Part shown: in pieces, positions 36,543 to 48,790 of the stretch | Layout: each line of letters opens with the position of its first letter | Numbering within the stretch: position 1 is the stretch's first letter | Assembly (NCBI GenBank): GCA_023374045.1 | Contig: CM041783.1 | Span: 122,513,503 to 122,577,502, forward strand | Direction of reading: 5' to 3' | Length of the DNA stretch: 64,000 nucleotides | From: Limonium bicolor | Lineage: Eukaryota > Streptophyta > Magnoliopsida > Caryophyllales > Plumbaginaceae | The notes under the pieces: model-generated | The model's database searches: none | What the model was told of the DNA's origin: nothing | What the model saw: only the letters and a program-made list of their open reading frames with translations | Made by a program: the position numbers and the translations under genes

Positions 36543-37993
36543 TCAGAACAGAAACTTCTTCCTCTGGTTGTAACTTAGATCATGGGGAAACCAACAAACC
36601 AGAGGCAAGATAGTTAGCCAAGTCAGCGTACCATGGCTCTTTGACTTTCCGATTACAAAGACTGTTTCGTCAGGAAAGAATTCATTTATGGGAACCCCGT
36701 CATCTGGAGTCTCAAGCCTCGATAAATGATCTGCTACCCCATTCTGCTTCCCTTGCTTATCAACAACTTCCAAATCGAACTCTTGGAGAAGCAGAATCCA
36801 TCTTAGAAGTCTAGGCTTAGAATCATTCTTTTGGAACAAGTACTTCAAGGCGGAGTGGTCGGTGTGAGCAATTACCTTACTCCCCAACAAATAAGGTCTG
36901 AATTTGTCAAGAGCGAACATCACAGCCAGTAGCTCCTTCTCAGTGGTGGTGTAGTTCTTTTGAGGCTCCGTCAGAGTCTTACTCGCATATGTGATAACCC
37001 TCAAAATTTTATCCTTCCTTTGACAGAGTGCAGCACCAACAGCGAAGTCATTAGCATCAGTCATTACCTCAAAAGGAAGGGTCCAGTCAGGGGGAACCAC
37101 AATGGGGGCAGAGATGAGTTTATTCTTGATGGTTTGAAAAGCCTTCAAGCATTCTTCTGAAAAATAAAACTTTACATCTTTCTGCAGGAGATCAGACAAG
37201 GGCTTCGTAATTTTTGAAAAGTCTTGGATGAACCTTCGATAGAACCCTGCGTGACCCAGAAAAGATCTAACTCCTCTGACTGAAGTGGGAGGAGGTAACC
37301 CCTCAATGACTTCCACTTTTGCCTTGTCCACCTGAATGCCATCTTTGGATACTCTGTGCCCAAGCACTATACCCTCATGTACCATAAAATGGCACTTCTC
37401 CTAATTTAAAACCAGGTGGGTCTCCTCACATCTGCTTAGTATCTGATCCAGCTGATCCAGACACACATCAAAATTCTGGCCATACACCGAGAAGTCATCC
37501 ATGAAGACTTCTATACTCTTCTCAATAAATTCGTTGAAAATGGCCATCATGCACCGCTGGAAAGTGGCTGGTGCGTTGCAGAGACCAAATGGCATCCTCC
37601 TATAGGCAAACGTGCCATACGGGCAGGTGAAGGTGGTCTTCTCCTGATCCTCTGGCGCGATGGGAATCTGGAAGTAACCGCTGTATCCATTAAGGAAACA
37701 GTAGTACTCCTGCCCAGCCAGCCGCTCCAACATCTGATCGATGAACGGCAGCGGGAAGTGGTCCTTCCTTGTGGCCTCGTTCAAACGTCTGTAGTCTATG
37801 CACATCCTCCAGCCAGTGGTCTGTCTTTGAGGCACCAGTTCTCCCTTATCATTGGGCACCGCCATAATTCCTCCTTTCTTGGGAACGACTTGCACAGAGA
37901 GACCCAACGGCTGTCAGAGATGGGGTAGATGATGCCCGCATCCAAGAGCTTTAAAACCTCAGCTTTTACTACTTCCTTCAGGTTGGGGTTCAA
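36543..37993 (-). pseudogene. Element D reverse transcriptase and RNase H
   Basis: RT at 37401-37993: MCIDYRRLNEATRKDHFPLP, RRMPFGLCNAPATFQRCM and the catalytic EVFMDDFSVYG, a form of the YxDD box typical of Athila. A stop at 37401-37403 separates it from the ORF 36543-37385, which shows [17 protein letters not shown], RNase [13 protein letters not shown] and [12 protein letters not shown], and ends with GVADHLSR. A frameshift near 37900 splits the N-terminal RT region. Inactive. Confidence 0.9.
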
Positions 37994-38227
37994 TCTCCTT
38001 TGGGTTGCCTCACTGGTTTGATACTATCTTCCATGTAGATCCGATGAGTGTAGAACCCTGGACTAATCCCTTTTATGTCTGCCACTGACCACCCAATGCT
38101 CCCTTGTGCCTTCTTAAAACCTCCAGAAGTCTGTTTTCCTGCGAAACAGACAAAGAAGAAGAAATAATAACCGGCAGGGCGCTACCCTCTGACAAGAAAG
38201 CATATTTAAGGTTTGAAGGGAGAGTTT

Positions 38228-39207
38228 TTAATTCAAGAGTGGGGGTTTCTCTACTGAAGGAATGAGCCTCTGAGTAGGCCTGTCCAGTGGCTCCACAGGA
38301 GGAGCGTGAGGACGAAAATATGTTCGTCCCTGGTTAAGCTGCTGGACAACAGTAGCTACCTTAGTGCTCTCCTTGTCATCCTCAATCGAGTGGCATAACA
38401 CCTGTTCTAACAGATCAGCATTCTCAAACAGGAAGGAAGAGCCATCAGTACTTTCAGCGACAAATGCATCATACTCATCAGTATAGTCGACATCAATAGA
38501 AAGCACAGCATGGGAGAAAGCATTTGTTCTCATCATTTTGGTGATATCAAAACTAAGCTCCTCATTATTAAATTTAAGGGTGATTTTTCTTTGTCAACAT
38601 CAATGACAGTTTTAGCAGTTCGCAGGAATGGTCTACCCAAAATTAATGGCACTTCCACATCCTCATCCATATCAAGAATAACAAAATCAGCAGGAAAGAA
38701 GAAGTTACCAACACCTACCACAACGTTCTCAACCATACCATAAGGTTTGATTGACGAACGATCAGCCAATTGTAAATTAAAATTAATTGGGATAAGCTCA
38801 CCAGCATGAAGCTTTCTAAACATTGAATATGGCATTAAATTTATGCTCGCTCCAAGGTCGCAGAGTCCATACCCACAGTCCATGTCTCCAATGGTGCAAC
38901 GGATGATGGGCTGCCCTGGATCTCCACACTTCGGAGGGAGCTTCTGCTGGATGGCTGCAGAGCACGTCTCTGTCAGCTGAACAATCTCCTTTTCCTTGAA
39001 CCTTCGCTTGTTAGAAATCAAATCCTTCACAAAGCGAGCATAGTTAGGCATTTGCTTGATAGCATCAATCAAGGGAATATTAATAGTAAGCTTTGAAAAT
39101 ACACTAAAAAATTTCCCAAATTGATCATCAAGTTCTTTCTCTTTTAGTCTATTAGGGAAAGGAAGTTCCTTAGGAACCACCTTACCCTTGGAGTTTTTAG
39201 CATTCAA
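38228..39207 (-). pseudogene. Element D aspartic protease and linker
   Basis: Protease at 38533-39207 with CDLGASINLMPYSMF (the Athila form, DLGA in place of DSGA/DTGA), LQLADRSSIKPYG and VPLILGRPFLRTA. The upstream KELPFPNRLK and PNYARFVKDL blocks are the usual pre-protease region. A frame change at about 38536 leads into a linker (38228-38536) with Athila-like composition but no enzymatic domain. The overlap with the gag part at 39204 suggests a frame change there too. Confidence 0.88.
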
Positions 39208-40935
39208 AATATGAGAAGGGAAGAAATAGGAGCCTGGGTCTCCTCAACAACTACCTCAGGAGGGGCTGAGGGCCCTGACGGTGCACCAGTGCTAGAAGAA
39301 GGGCGACCGGTCTCCTCGTCAGCTTGATCCTCAGCCACTTGATTTCTATTTATCAATTGCTTCCCACTTCGTAAGGTAACTGCTGCCACCTCTTCAGAAT
39401 CCGAGCAATCCTCAACTACCACGGTTTCTGAGACCGTCACTGCCTTCAACTGAGCTTTAGGATTGGGGTCTGTTTGGGAAGGCAGTGAGCCAGACGGTCT
39501 CTGCTGTAGGAGGAACTGAGTCAATTGACTCATCGTTCCCTGCATCTCCACCATGGCGTTCTCGAGCTTTTGCTGGCCAGCTGCCAGATTCTGATTTATC
39601 ACTGTTTGTGCTCTTGAGAGGCCATCTTCAGAGGCCATCAGTTTATCCATCATCTCCTTCAGATTAGCATTGTTCGAACTCAGTGACGATGGCTGAGCTG
39701 GAGACTGCTGTGGCCTAAACTGATTGTATGGGGGCCTAGCAAAACCAGGTGGTCCTCCCTGACTTGCCCTCTGAGGTTGCATCTGCTGTGAGTTGAGGGC
39801 ATTATTTGGATTACCGTACCTCGGGTTTGGATGCTGGTTCTGCATCCAAGGCTGCCTGTTGTACTGACCAATTACATTTGCCTCCTCAGTCTGCCTCATC
39901 AGCAACCATCGTGAAGTCTTCGTAATCATGGCTGTCTCCACACTGAGAACAGCATATCTCGTTTGGACCAGTAGACACCTTCTTGACGGCTTGCACAGAT
40001 GTCTGTCCCATAGTGAGCCGCTCGAGCATCTTCGCCATATTGCCCACTGTGGTACTTAAATGGGCCTGCTCAGCAGCAATCTGCTCCATCATAGGATCTG
40101 GAGTCCGAGAGGAGGTCTGCCCAACTGTGAAGACCCTTCCACCACTGTTGCTCCACTGGCGGAGCTCCTCGCAGTAGGACTCCATGGCTGACATAAATTC
40201 CTCTCCGCTTTTAGCAAGCAGGTTTCCTCCCAGTGCGGCTCTGACCTCGCCTCTGTGCTCATCTCTCAGCCCTTGGAAGAACCCCTGGGCCAAGGATGTC
40301 ATGTTCTGACCGTGATGCGGGCACTGGCGGAGCAGCTCCTTGAACCTATCCCAAGATTCGCAGATTGTCTCACTGCCGGACTGTCTGAAGGCGGTCAGGT
40401 CAGCGATCATCTGTCTGGTCCGGGAGATGGGGATATAATTCTCATAGAACCGCTCCGTCAATAGCTCCCAGGTAGTGATGATACCTGGTGGTAGACGGTG
40501 GAACCATTTCGAGGCTTCCCCTGATAGACTGTGCTGAAATAAGCACATCCGAGCATACTCCTCAAGCCCCTGAGACATCCCCAGCGAATCCAAGTGGACT
40601 AAGAACCGATGGACATGGTCGAGTGCATCAGCCGGGTCTGCGCCTGAGAAGGTCCCTGCTGGATGATTCCTGACAGCGTTTGTTTGATGGCTTGGTTTCA
40701 ACTTTTTCCATTCTACTGTTAATTCTGCTGTGAGGTTCGGTAGAGTCACAGGTCCTCTTCTAGGAGCAGCTGGCGGGTGGTTAATTCGTCCTAATGTGGC
40801 CTGCTCAGCATTGGCATTGGCTGGTCCGTTAGCAGCCATGGCGAAGGTGAGTGCTCTTCTCGCCCTACGAGCTGTACGGTTGATCTCTAGGTCTAAGTTG
40901 AATCTTGGTGGGCCTCGAGATCGAGTACCGTGCAT
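39204..40935 (-). pseudogene. gag: Element D gag
   Basis: First ORF after the 5' LTR (39886-40935, 349 codons). The retrotransposon Gag core is readable: GEASKWFHRLPPGIITTWEL, RFYENYIPISRTRQM and ESWDRFKELLRQCPHHG at about residues 145-225. A single short cysteine motif (CSQCGDSHDYED) lies near the C-terminus. After a frameshift near 39900 the ORF 39204-39941 continues with the N/Q/P-rich region (YNRQPWMQNQHPNPRYG) and a coiled-coil-like stretch. The ATG at 40933-40935 is the natural start about 90 bp after the PBS. Confidence 0.88.
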
Positions 40936-41023
40936 TCACCAAACACCTGCACAGTTACACAAAACAAATCAAATAAAAATGAAAACAATTGACAACCAAG
41001 GCAAAGGACTTGACAAAGTCAAG

Positions 41024-41041
41024 TCCCCGGCAACGGCGCCA
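41024..41041 (-). other. Primer-binding site of element D
   Basis: TGGCGCCGTTGCCGGGGA on the minus strand, three bases after the 5' LTR. It is the PBS commonly seen in Athila/Calypso-type elements (I recall tRNA-Asp as its primer). Confidence 0.85.
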
Positions 41042-41044
41042 TTT

Positions 41045-42661
41045 TACAAACAGGTAAATTGATCTACTAAAACTAAACAAATTAATCTAGAAAATAATAA
41101 ATCAATAAATCTGTCGGGTTGCAAAAGTCCCGGTCACTATAGTATAGAAAGTTAAGCAACCAGGTATCGAACCACGGGACTTGAATAAATAAGCCTAAGT
41201 CCTATCCTAAATCCTAAGAAAACTGGAAATTCAGGGGGTTGTGAATTGTTTTTGAGACTGAATCGAATGAATGCAAATCAAAGTTGAAATAAACAATCGG
41301 TGAAAATGAATGATGAGTTTGATAATATGAGTGGAACTCCGGGTTTGGGTTGTTCTTTTCTGGTTGAATCTAGTAACTCCTATAATTTAATTATGAGAAA
41401 CAGAAAGGCCAATTCTTTCTATCTCTTCAATGCTAAATCCTAGTTCATTGAAGAGCTCACCTATCAGAACGTGTCAACTCTAATCTACCATACCAGTTGG
41501 CAAAACACATATAGGTGGAATAAGCACAAAGAATTGTTAGCGTTTGTAGGAAAGATTATCTATCCGACTAATCCTTCCCCAAATCCCCAGGTTAATTCGA
41601 ACTCCCTATTAATCACCTTGTCTGATCTTAATAGGTTTCGCAGAACAACTCTATAACTCGCGAAATTAGTAGAGAAGAAAATTGATAATCATTAACCTGA
41701 AAACAATCCATTACAGCCTCATAATCAAATTGCAGAATCTTTAACTACATTGAATCCATCTTGATCAAACCCTACCCCAGAGTTAAATCCATACTAGCCA
41801 GACATTGCAAAGAAACAGATAAATACAATCAACATAGAAATCATCTAAAGGAAGAAGAACCCTTCTGTTGAACGACTATCCAGAATCGATAGATGCAGGT
41901 GTAAGGTTGAAGATGATGGCCTAGCTCCCTTCTGACGATGCTCCTCCAGAACGATGATGACAAGCTTGATGAATGTAAGTGAAGGTGAACTGATGCAATT
42001 GGCGTGGATGAGTGGAGAGAACCTCGTTAATCAGCGTGAGAGTGTGTGTTGTAATGATCGATGATGAATGAATTCCTTCTCTCCACTGATTAGGTCATTT
42101 AAATAGACTTTCTCCCTCTTTTTCCCTTCAAAACGCCGAGTTTATGCTGAAATTATCGTGTCGTCCGAACATTGGTCCGGACTTCAACGTTCGGACACAA
42201 TGCTTTGAGCGCTTTAATTCCAAAATTCTCGACTTGTGTCCGAACTTGGATGTTCGGACACAAGTTCGGACATGCTCCGTACATCAGACTTCCGGCTTTT
42301 CTTAACCATGTCCGAACTTCGATGTTCGGACTGAAGTTCGGACATTCCATCAGGCGCAGCATACAAACACTCGACTTGCGTCCGAACTTGGAAGTTCGGA
42401 CTCAAGCTCGGACAGACCTTCAAAATCCTCTAAATTCACCGTTTTGACTCCAATTCGACCCCCGTTTGTTGCATCATCTCCCTTGTGAGTTAATCTAGTG
42501 TTTCCTTGGCTTTTCCCTGCATTTAACATAGAAAAAGGGTATCAAGCCTTAACAAACAACAAACCAAAGGAAAACGTAAGATAAGTGTGGAATATTATCA
42601 ATGTGCGTATAAAAATTAGGCAATATAGACCACTAAAACCATGCATATTTCACACTCATCA
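41045..42661 (-). mobile_element. Element D 5' LTR
   Basis: 1617 bp, near-identical to 29718-31328 with scattered substitutions and small indels. It carries TATTTAAAT at 42097-42105 and a GTCCGAAC array at 42163-42417 with units at 42163, 42238, 42310 and 42380. Confidence 0.92.
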
Positions 42662-43156
42662 CACCCCATCCAATAATTCCTCTAACCACGGTCTAAACGT
42701 CACAGACACTAAGTTATTCGCAGCGGAAAGCACTTAACTACCGAGGGTGATACAATACCGATAACCACCCATATGGTTACCGGTCTAAACTACTACAACT
42801 TCCCGTCCCGGTCTGATAAAAGAAATACCAACTTAAAAACTAATAATTTACAACACCTGATTACCGAGTACTAAGTGTATATTTACATCCACGGCTCACA
42901 GCCCGTCAAAAGAATACAAGTTTAGCAGTCACTCCACAAACATGTTTACCCCTTCAAAATACAACAGTTGTACCACATAGTACACTGACTATCCTAGGCC
43001 ACAAGCCCGTGTACAATTCGGCACACCACTATCTAATACTAACAACCAAAAGCATAACATTTTGGTCTTCACGCCTATCAACCGTCTCGTGTATATGGAA
43101 GAATAAAAATGGTGCCCGAAGGGGCTCAGCTAAAGCTGAATATGATAATCGCATAC
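42662..43156 (-). mobile_element. Element E 3' LTR, second piece
   Basis: Aligns to 61422-61912 of the intact LTR. At 43085-43095 the own-strand CAGGTAC of the module is changed. F is inserted after 43156; its target duplicate CATAC occupies 43152-43156. Confidence 0.88.
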
Positions 43157-44917
43157 TGTGAGCCTCGATTTTAAACCCCATCCTATGTGGATTAAGTTGA
43201 TTGGGATCTAGTCGGGTTTTAGGTCCACTTATAACCTAAGATTAATAACTATGTCATATAACAAAAATTATCAAAACCTAAGCTAGCTCACTGGAACCTA
43301 TTATGAGTCGCCACCTAATTTTAACCTAGATCAAATTAGGAAAGGAGAGTTCGGGTTCGGGGGCTTGATATTCGACTTAATTGGGGTTCAAATTACTTTC
43401 ATTACCCTCAAGAGTCGTTTTTCCTCTACTTAGTTTATTTACGGCTTATTACGAGTCGTTTTAACCTAAGTGCGCAAGCTTCTGTCTTTTTATGTTTTTT
43501 AGCGTTTTTTGACAGAAAATTAAAGTGAAATTGAAAGCTACCTAAACTAGGGTTTCGGAGGCAGAATTAGGTCAAATTTTGCTTACGTCCGTAGCCACGG
43601 ACCAAGAGTCCGAGACCACGGACCCCAGTTAACCTAAATATGCAGAAAAGTCGAAATTGAAGGAAAACAAAAATTTGCAAAGTCCGGGGCCACGGACAGG
43701 CTGTCCGTGGGCCCGGACATCGTTAGAAAAACCTAAGTTTTGAATTTTTAAAATCCCGCCGCCGTCCGTGGGTGTCCGTGGTCTCGGACAACGCGTCCGA
43801 GGTCTCGGACCATAGGTCCGAGGTCACGGACCACCCACGGACAGGGGTTTTCAGAAGGTTCCCGAGGGTGTTTTGAGCTCAAATTTTATGGGTGTGTAGC
43901 CTGAAAGATTTACAAGTCGTTAGTGATTGAAGGTTTTCAATTTGAACTCGAATTAAGCACGAAACTTTGTAAACAAGTTATTGGACAGAAGCTTAAACAA
44001 ACGTCAATACAGAAGCGTAAACAGGTTGGTTTGAACCCAAACTTTGACAGAGAGTTAACAAGGTCGTGGGGAATCAGAAAAGTGGGATTGTAACCTGTTT
44101 TACCTTCGAATTCAAGATGATTCTTCACGTTGGGATTCGGAGGCTCCGATGATGCCGGTTCCGGATTGAGTTCGACCCGGGCTTCTGGTTGTTGATTGTT
44201 GATGATGTTCTTCACGTTTTGGAGGTGGTTTGGTTGATGTTTGATGATTGTTGATGTGTTAGGAGTTGAAAAGTGTGTTTAGGTGGTGATTTCGAGAGAT
44301 TTTTGATGTGATTTTGGTGCTTGGATGTGTAAAAACGTGAGGAGAATGAGACGGCTAGGTTTTCTGGTTGCTTAGGGTTCTTGAGATTCTGATTTGATCA
44401 TGGGGTAAGGTTCCTTATATAGGCTTCCTTAAAGATAGAAAAATCCGGTAAAAACTGAGATTTACCGACGTTTTAGCTCAAGGGCTTCCAAAAGGAATTT
44501 GATTATAAAATTTTAACATATGGTAAATGGGTAAAGGATGATTTCTGATTTTCTAAAGTGAGATCGAATTTTTTGGATATTGGAATATTTTAAATTCAAT
44601 TTCTCGTCAGATTCAATCAGAAATTGCTAGAAAATTATTGGAAATTCGAAAAATCAAAATTCCAACGCCATTATGCTTAAAATGTCATCTCTATCTTGGG
44701 TAAAAATTTCAAAGCATTTTGAATTGATTTGACCCTTATTTGGAGGAGAGAGGAAAGCCTGTAGGGGGCTTAGGAGCCTTGAAAAATTACGAAAATGGCC
44801 CTGGAGATGACTAAGCTGTCCCTAGCACTCTGAAATGTGCCGATCGATCTGGGAACCCTCACTACTAGCCTATTAGAAGAGACTCACCTCCGGGGGGTTG
44901 AAATTTTGGGTATAACA
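43157..44917 (-). mobile_element. Element F 3' LTR
   Basis: Own-strand 3' copy. It includes a strong TATA-like CCTATATAAG on the minus strand (44414-44423) and a GTCCG array (43587-43842). The short ORF at 43937-44215 is also present in the other LTR and has no recognised domain. Confidence 0.9.
43587..43842. repeat. GTCCG(T/A)GG inverted-repeat array, F 3' LTR
   Basis: Blocks at 43587, 43682 and 43764 (spacing 95 and 82) mix GTCCGTGG / CCACGGAC and GTCCGAG / CTCGGAC arms; the third block is a run of seven copies. Repeated at 50389-50644 in the 5' LTR. Confidence 0.85.
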
Positions 44918-44937
44918 GATTGCCCCCCGTCAACTAG
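44918..44937 (-). other. Polypurine tract of element F
   Basis: Own-strand GACGGGGGGCAATC lies directly against the 3' LTR start TGTTATACCC. Confidence 0.75.
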
Positions 44938-45029
44938 ACTTTGTAATGGAAATGAAAAGGCTAGTTGATGCTTGAGTGATACCCCAAAATTTGGATCTTA
45001 AAAGACCCCTCGTGCAATTGAAAACCAAC

Positions 45030-45345
45030 AAGTTGTGTCGAGCTGTTCTAAGGCGCTGACTACCTATGAGTAAAGTGGAAGGATGTCGAGCGATTCTAAA
45101 GCGTCGGCCACCTAAAGGTAAAAAATGAAATAATGTCAGACTATTCTAAGGCGCCGACTACCTATAACGAATGAGATGATGTCAAGCTATTCTAAGGCGT
45201 TGACCACCTATAACGAATGAGATGATGTCAAGCTATTCTAAGGCGTTGACCACCTATAACGAATGAGATGATGTCAAGCTATTCTAAGGCGTTGACTACC
45301 TAAAATGAAATGAAGTATGCCGAACATTCTAAGGGGTCGGGAACC
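45030..45345. repeat. Tandem repeat, 46-bp core period (F)
   Basis: Units contain GATGTCAAGCTATTCTAAGG and CCACCTATAACGAATGAGAT. Three central copies are near-identical at 46-bp spacing (about 45177, 45223, 45269), with diverged copies on both sides. Confidence 0.9.
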
Positions 45346-45635
45346 TGTAATGCAAATGTAGATGTCATGCAGAAAAAGATGATATGATGATGATGCTAAC
45401 GATGCTGATGATGATGTTGATGCTGATGATGCTCGGATGCTTCTGGGGACCGAAACCCGTTCCAATGCTCCTGGTTTGTATACTATGGGGACTTATTGCC
45501 TCTGCCCACCAACTGGGGTGCTGGGATAACTTCTAGATTACCAAGGGGACTTATTGCCACTGCCCACTAGTTGCTTCTCCCAAGAAGTTGACATAAAGAT
45601 GGGGACTTATTGCCTCTGCCCCGCCAACTTAGATC

Positions 45636-46030
45636 ACGCTCTATCTCGCACTGAAGATGATACTAGGTCTCGTACTGGTCTCGCACTGGATGATGATGCT
45701 CGGTCTCGCACTGAAAACTGATGGGTCTCGCACTGATAAAGATGATGGGTCTCGCACTGATGAAGATGCATGGTCTCGCACTGAAGAAAATGATGGGCCT
45801 CGCACTGATGAAGATGGTGGTCTCGCACTGAAGAAAATGATGGGCCTCGCACTGAAGAAAATGATGGGCCTCGCACTGATGAAGATGGTGGTCTCGCACT
45901 GAAGTCTCGTACTGAATGGATGAAGAAAAAGCTGGCTCTCACACTGATTCTAGGTCTCGTACTGAATGAAGATGCTAGGTCTCGTACTGAAAGAGGAATC
46001 TGCAGGGCCTTGCGCCGATTTTAGGTCTCG
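45636..46030. repeat. GGTCTCGCACTGA-type tandem array (F)
   Basis: More than a dozen copies of (G)GTCTCG(C/T)ACTGA or GGCCTCGCACTGA at about 24-32 bp spacing, separated by GATGAAGATG or AGAAAATGAT spacers. Confidence 0.9.
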
Positions 46031-46499
46031 AACTAAAAATGAGTTAGGAAGATAATGGTCTCGTGCAAATGATGAAAACTGATTATTGGAGTGCCAAACA
46101 TGGCAATGATGATAAGATGTATGCAATCAAAATACATGAAAGATACTCGTTCAAAACAGGAAACTGTTGGAAAAGGTGGCAATGTTGAGGTGTTGTGCAA
46201 AAGTTGTAAAATGCAACTAAAGTGTTTGTTGGAAGCTAGCCCAAAACAAGGAACTATTGAAAAATGTGCTAAACATGGCAATGCTTAAGAAAAACTCTGC
46301 TGAAAAAGGAAAGTGAAATAATCATTTCCTGACTAAAAATTTCAAATCTGCAATTTGTTTCTTAGAAAATGAACATGCCGTTGGTGGAAGTGTGTGGTGT
46401 TTGTTGTGGTGCTTGTGATAGACCTGGGACTGCGTTGTGATTTTGGATGGTGGTCAGGTTTATGACGGGTTTGATGTTTTTGTGGAGGTAAGGCTAATG

Positions 46500-46625
46500 A
46501 CGGGCTTGAGAGTGTGTGTGTGTGGTGGTAGGGGCTTATGTGTGCCTGTGTAGTGGAGGTGTGGAGGTAAGGGCTTATGTGGGCCTGTGTAGTGGAGGTG
46601 TGGTGGTAAGGGCTTATGCCTGTGG
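46500..46625. repeat. Tandem repeat around GGGCTTATG (F)
   Basis: Three copies of GGTAAGGGCTTATGTGGGCC-type sequence followed by TGTGTAGTGGAGGTGTGG, period about 50 bp; the last copy is truncated. Confidence 0.8.
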
Positions 46626-46670
46626 TGGGATGGTGGTGCTCAAGCTTTAGGTTTCAATTGGTGTTGTCAT

Positions 46671-46775
46671 GGCAATTGTTGGAACCAACAATTGCCCCCA
46701 GTATTTTTCCTTAGGACAATCTGAGCTAGAGTTCATGGCAATTGATCGGAACGATCAATTGCCCCCAGTATTTTC
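46671..46775. repeat. Two palindromes, each followed by ATTGCCCCCAGTATTTT (F)
   Basis: CAATTGTTGG-aa-CCAACAATTG (from 46672) and CAATTGATCG-ga-ACGATCAATTG (from 46739) differ in arm sequence but each is followed by the same GCCCCCAGTATTTT tail. A third copy of the tail lies at about 47856-47871. Own-strand the tail reads as a polypurine tract similar to F's own. Confidence 0.8.
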
Positions 46776-48409
46776 TTTGATTAAACATGCGAACAAGTCC
46801 CACCCTCACAGGGTCGAGGTTTATGCTTTGATGTGGTGCTCCCTAACCTACACTCGATGTGGTCGGTGCTTGCACTCATTTCTCGCTCATGGTCATAACT
46901 TCTAAACCATTGAATTCGATATTTGATGGATTTACGCATTTGATCTGTTACTTTCACGTGATTGGACACACAACTATCAAGTCGGAAGTCTTTAAAGCTT
47001 ATAACGTGGCCATAGGGTGTGATGAAAGACGACGGGATCATGGAGGGATATTTGAGGTATGTGGAGCTAAAATGGGTGACCAAAGCTGCAACTTGCGTCC
47101 TCTCTCAGATTCATCTTCCTTGTCTTGAAGTCGTCTAACTGCTTCATGTTGACGTTGTTTTTGAGCTTCTGGACCTGGACTTTTGGAGTTGTCCTTTACA
47201 CCATTTCTCTTTTTTTGTCATTTGGACTTCTTCGAGGCACTTCGGGTTCGCCTTTTTGTTTTATCCTTTCTTGACTTTGCCTTTGGGGTTCTTGTGTTTC
47301 CCGGTTTTGGGCTTCGAGAGCTGTTTTGACGTGAGCTCTTTTGATCCTGTGTCACTTTGGGACCATTTACGGATCACTTCGTCATGCTGATAGCGGCATT
47401 GCTTCTTCGGACTGATGATAATGTTATCCGAGAGTCGGGCTCCTTGCTTCCTTTGGTCACCGGGTCGGACATTCATCATTGGCTGGGTTATTTTGTGGGG
47501 CTCATAATATTGAAAAGGGATATACAAAAGGCTCAACGGGGGTGCCTAGGGTTTAATGTCAGGGTTTACAAGCTTTTGGCTATGTGGTGCTGTACCTAGG
47601 TGCTTCGTCATTCCTGATAGTTGTATATCCGTTCTTTGTTACTTTTCACAGGTCTAAGAGTAAATTTACAAATTATCTCCTTCGGTCGGAGTTATGCCAT
47701 TTACCTTTTCCTTTGTATGTGGTCTCACCAGAGTCGTGTAAAAATGACACGCTCATTCACTCATGGTTTTTCCGCTTAAGACACTTTCGTGAATTTCACT
47801 TAGAGACTAGTTCACACGCTTAAACGAAAGATTAAAGATGACGATCCTGAACTCAGATTGCCCCCAGTATTGACCTGGGGTTTATGACAACACTTAAACA
47901 GATGTGAATTTTGGAATGCCTTGTGGATATTTTGGAATGGACTGTGGGACTTAGAAGGGCATGTTCCAAATTTCAGAAACAAAATACAAGTCTTTGCATG
48001 CCATTGTCAGGAAATAATTATTTCATGAACCATTTTCTCAAAAGAAACTTGTGTGAAACAAAATCTTTTTTTTTGTTACCCCTTTAGACTCGAAAAAGTC
48101 ATCCATTTGTGAACATGAGGAAGAAGATGAAAAATCGATACTTCTTATTGGTGGTTTGAAAACGATCATTCTTTGAAAACTTTGAACGATGCACGACTTA
48201 ATTGAAATTGATGTTTAACAAGTTATGCAGTAGAATGCATGGGAACCCTAAACTTTCCATTGAATTCGAGCTCTGCTGAACTGTCTGATGTCGGCATGCT
48301 GAAGACCCGAGCTCTTGACTGCCAGGATGTCGCTAAGATGACCGTGACTGTCCTCTTCTTGGACTCTGTGTGGGCTCCGTGAAGAGTCTGAACTAGGAAC
48401 GCCTATAAG

Positions 48410-48790
48410 TTGCGCACGAGGCACTTGGGCCTGAATGTGAGGTACATGGCTTGAAACGGTTTCACGAATGTGGATTGGCGCTCGGGCCTGGATGACTTCA
48501 TGGATGTGGATAGGCACCCGGGCCTGGATGAATTGAAGGTGAGGCACACAGGCCATGATGATTCATAAGTGGGTTGGCACTTGGGCCGGAATGTGTTGTG
48601 AGATTGTGGCACTTTGGCCGGGTTGTTGTGAAGATGTGCCGCTTGGGCCGGAATGTTGGGAAGATGTGGCGCTTGGGCCAGAGTGTTTGAAAGTACGGTG
48701 CTTGGGCCAAAGAGTGTTTGAGGATGTGGCGCTTGGGCCGGAATGTGTTTGAGAATGTGGCACTTGGGCCGGAAAGTGTTTAGGCTATAA
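48410..48790. repeat. CTTGGGCCGGAATGTG-type tandem array (F)
   Basis: About seven consecutive ~30-37-bp units (GGCGCTTGGGCCGGAATGTG...) from 48567 to 48785, with looser relatives from 48410. Confidence 0.88.

Larger units (their letters stand above)
29718..42661 (-). mobile_element. Element D: complete Athila-type Ty3/Gypsy element
   Basis: 5' LTR 41045-42661, PBS 41024-41041, gag, PR, RT-RNase H, integrase, an env-position ORF remnant, polypurine tract at 31329, 3' LTR 29718-31328. Protein blocks of Gag (WDRFKELLRQCPHHG) and PR (CDLGASINLMPYSMF), plus extra sequence after integrase, are Athila hallmarks. All ORFs are frameshifted. Flanks ACCCC (29713-29717) and CACCCC (42662-42667) are consistent with a slightly eroded 5-bp duplication. 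Inserted in the 3' LTR of E. Confidence 0.92.

Noticed and set aside
43937..44215. 92-codon ORF repeated at 50739-50930 region
   Set aside because: Duplicated because it lies in the two LTRs of F; no domain, and it differs in length between the copies owing to small indels.
45634..45942. Repeat-protein-like ORFs in both strands
   Set aside because: They are translations of the GGTCTCGCACTGA tandem array, open on both strands because of the repeat, without a start context or domain.
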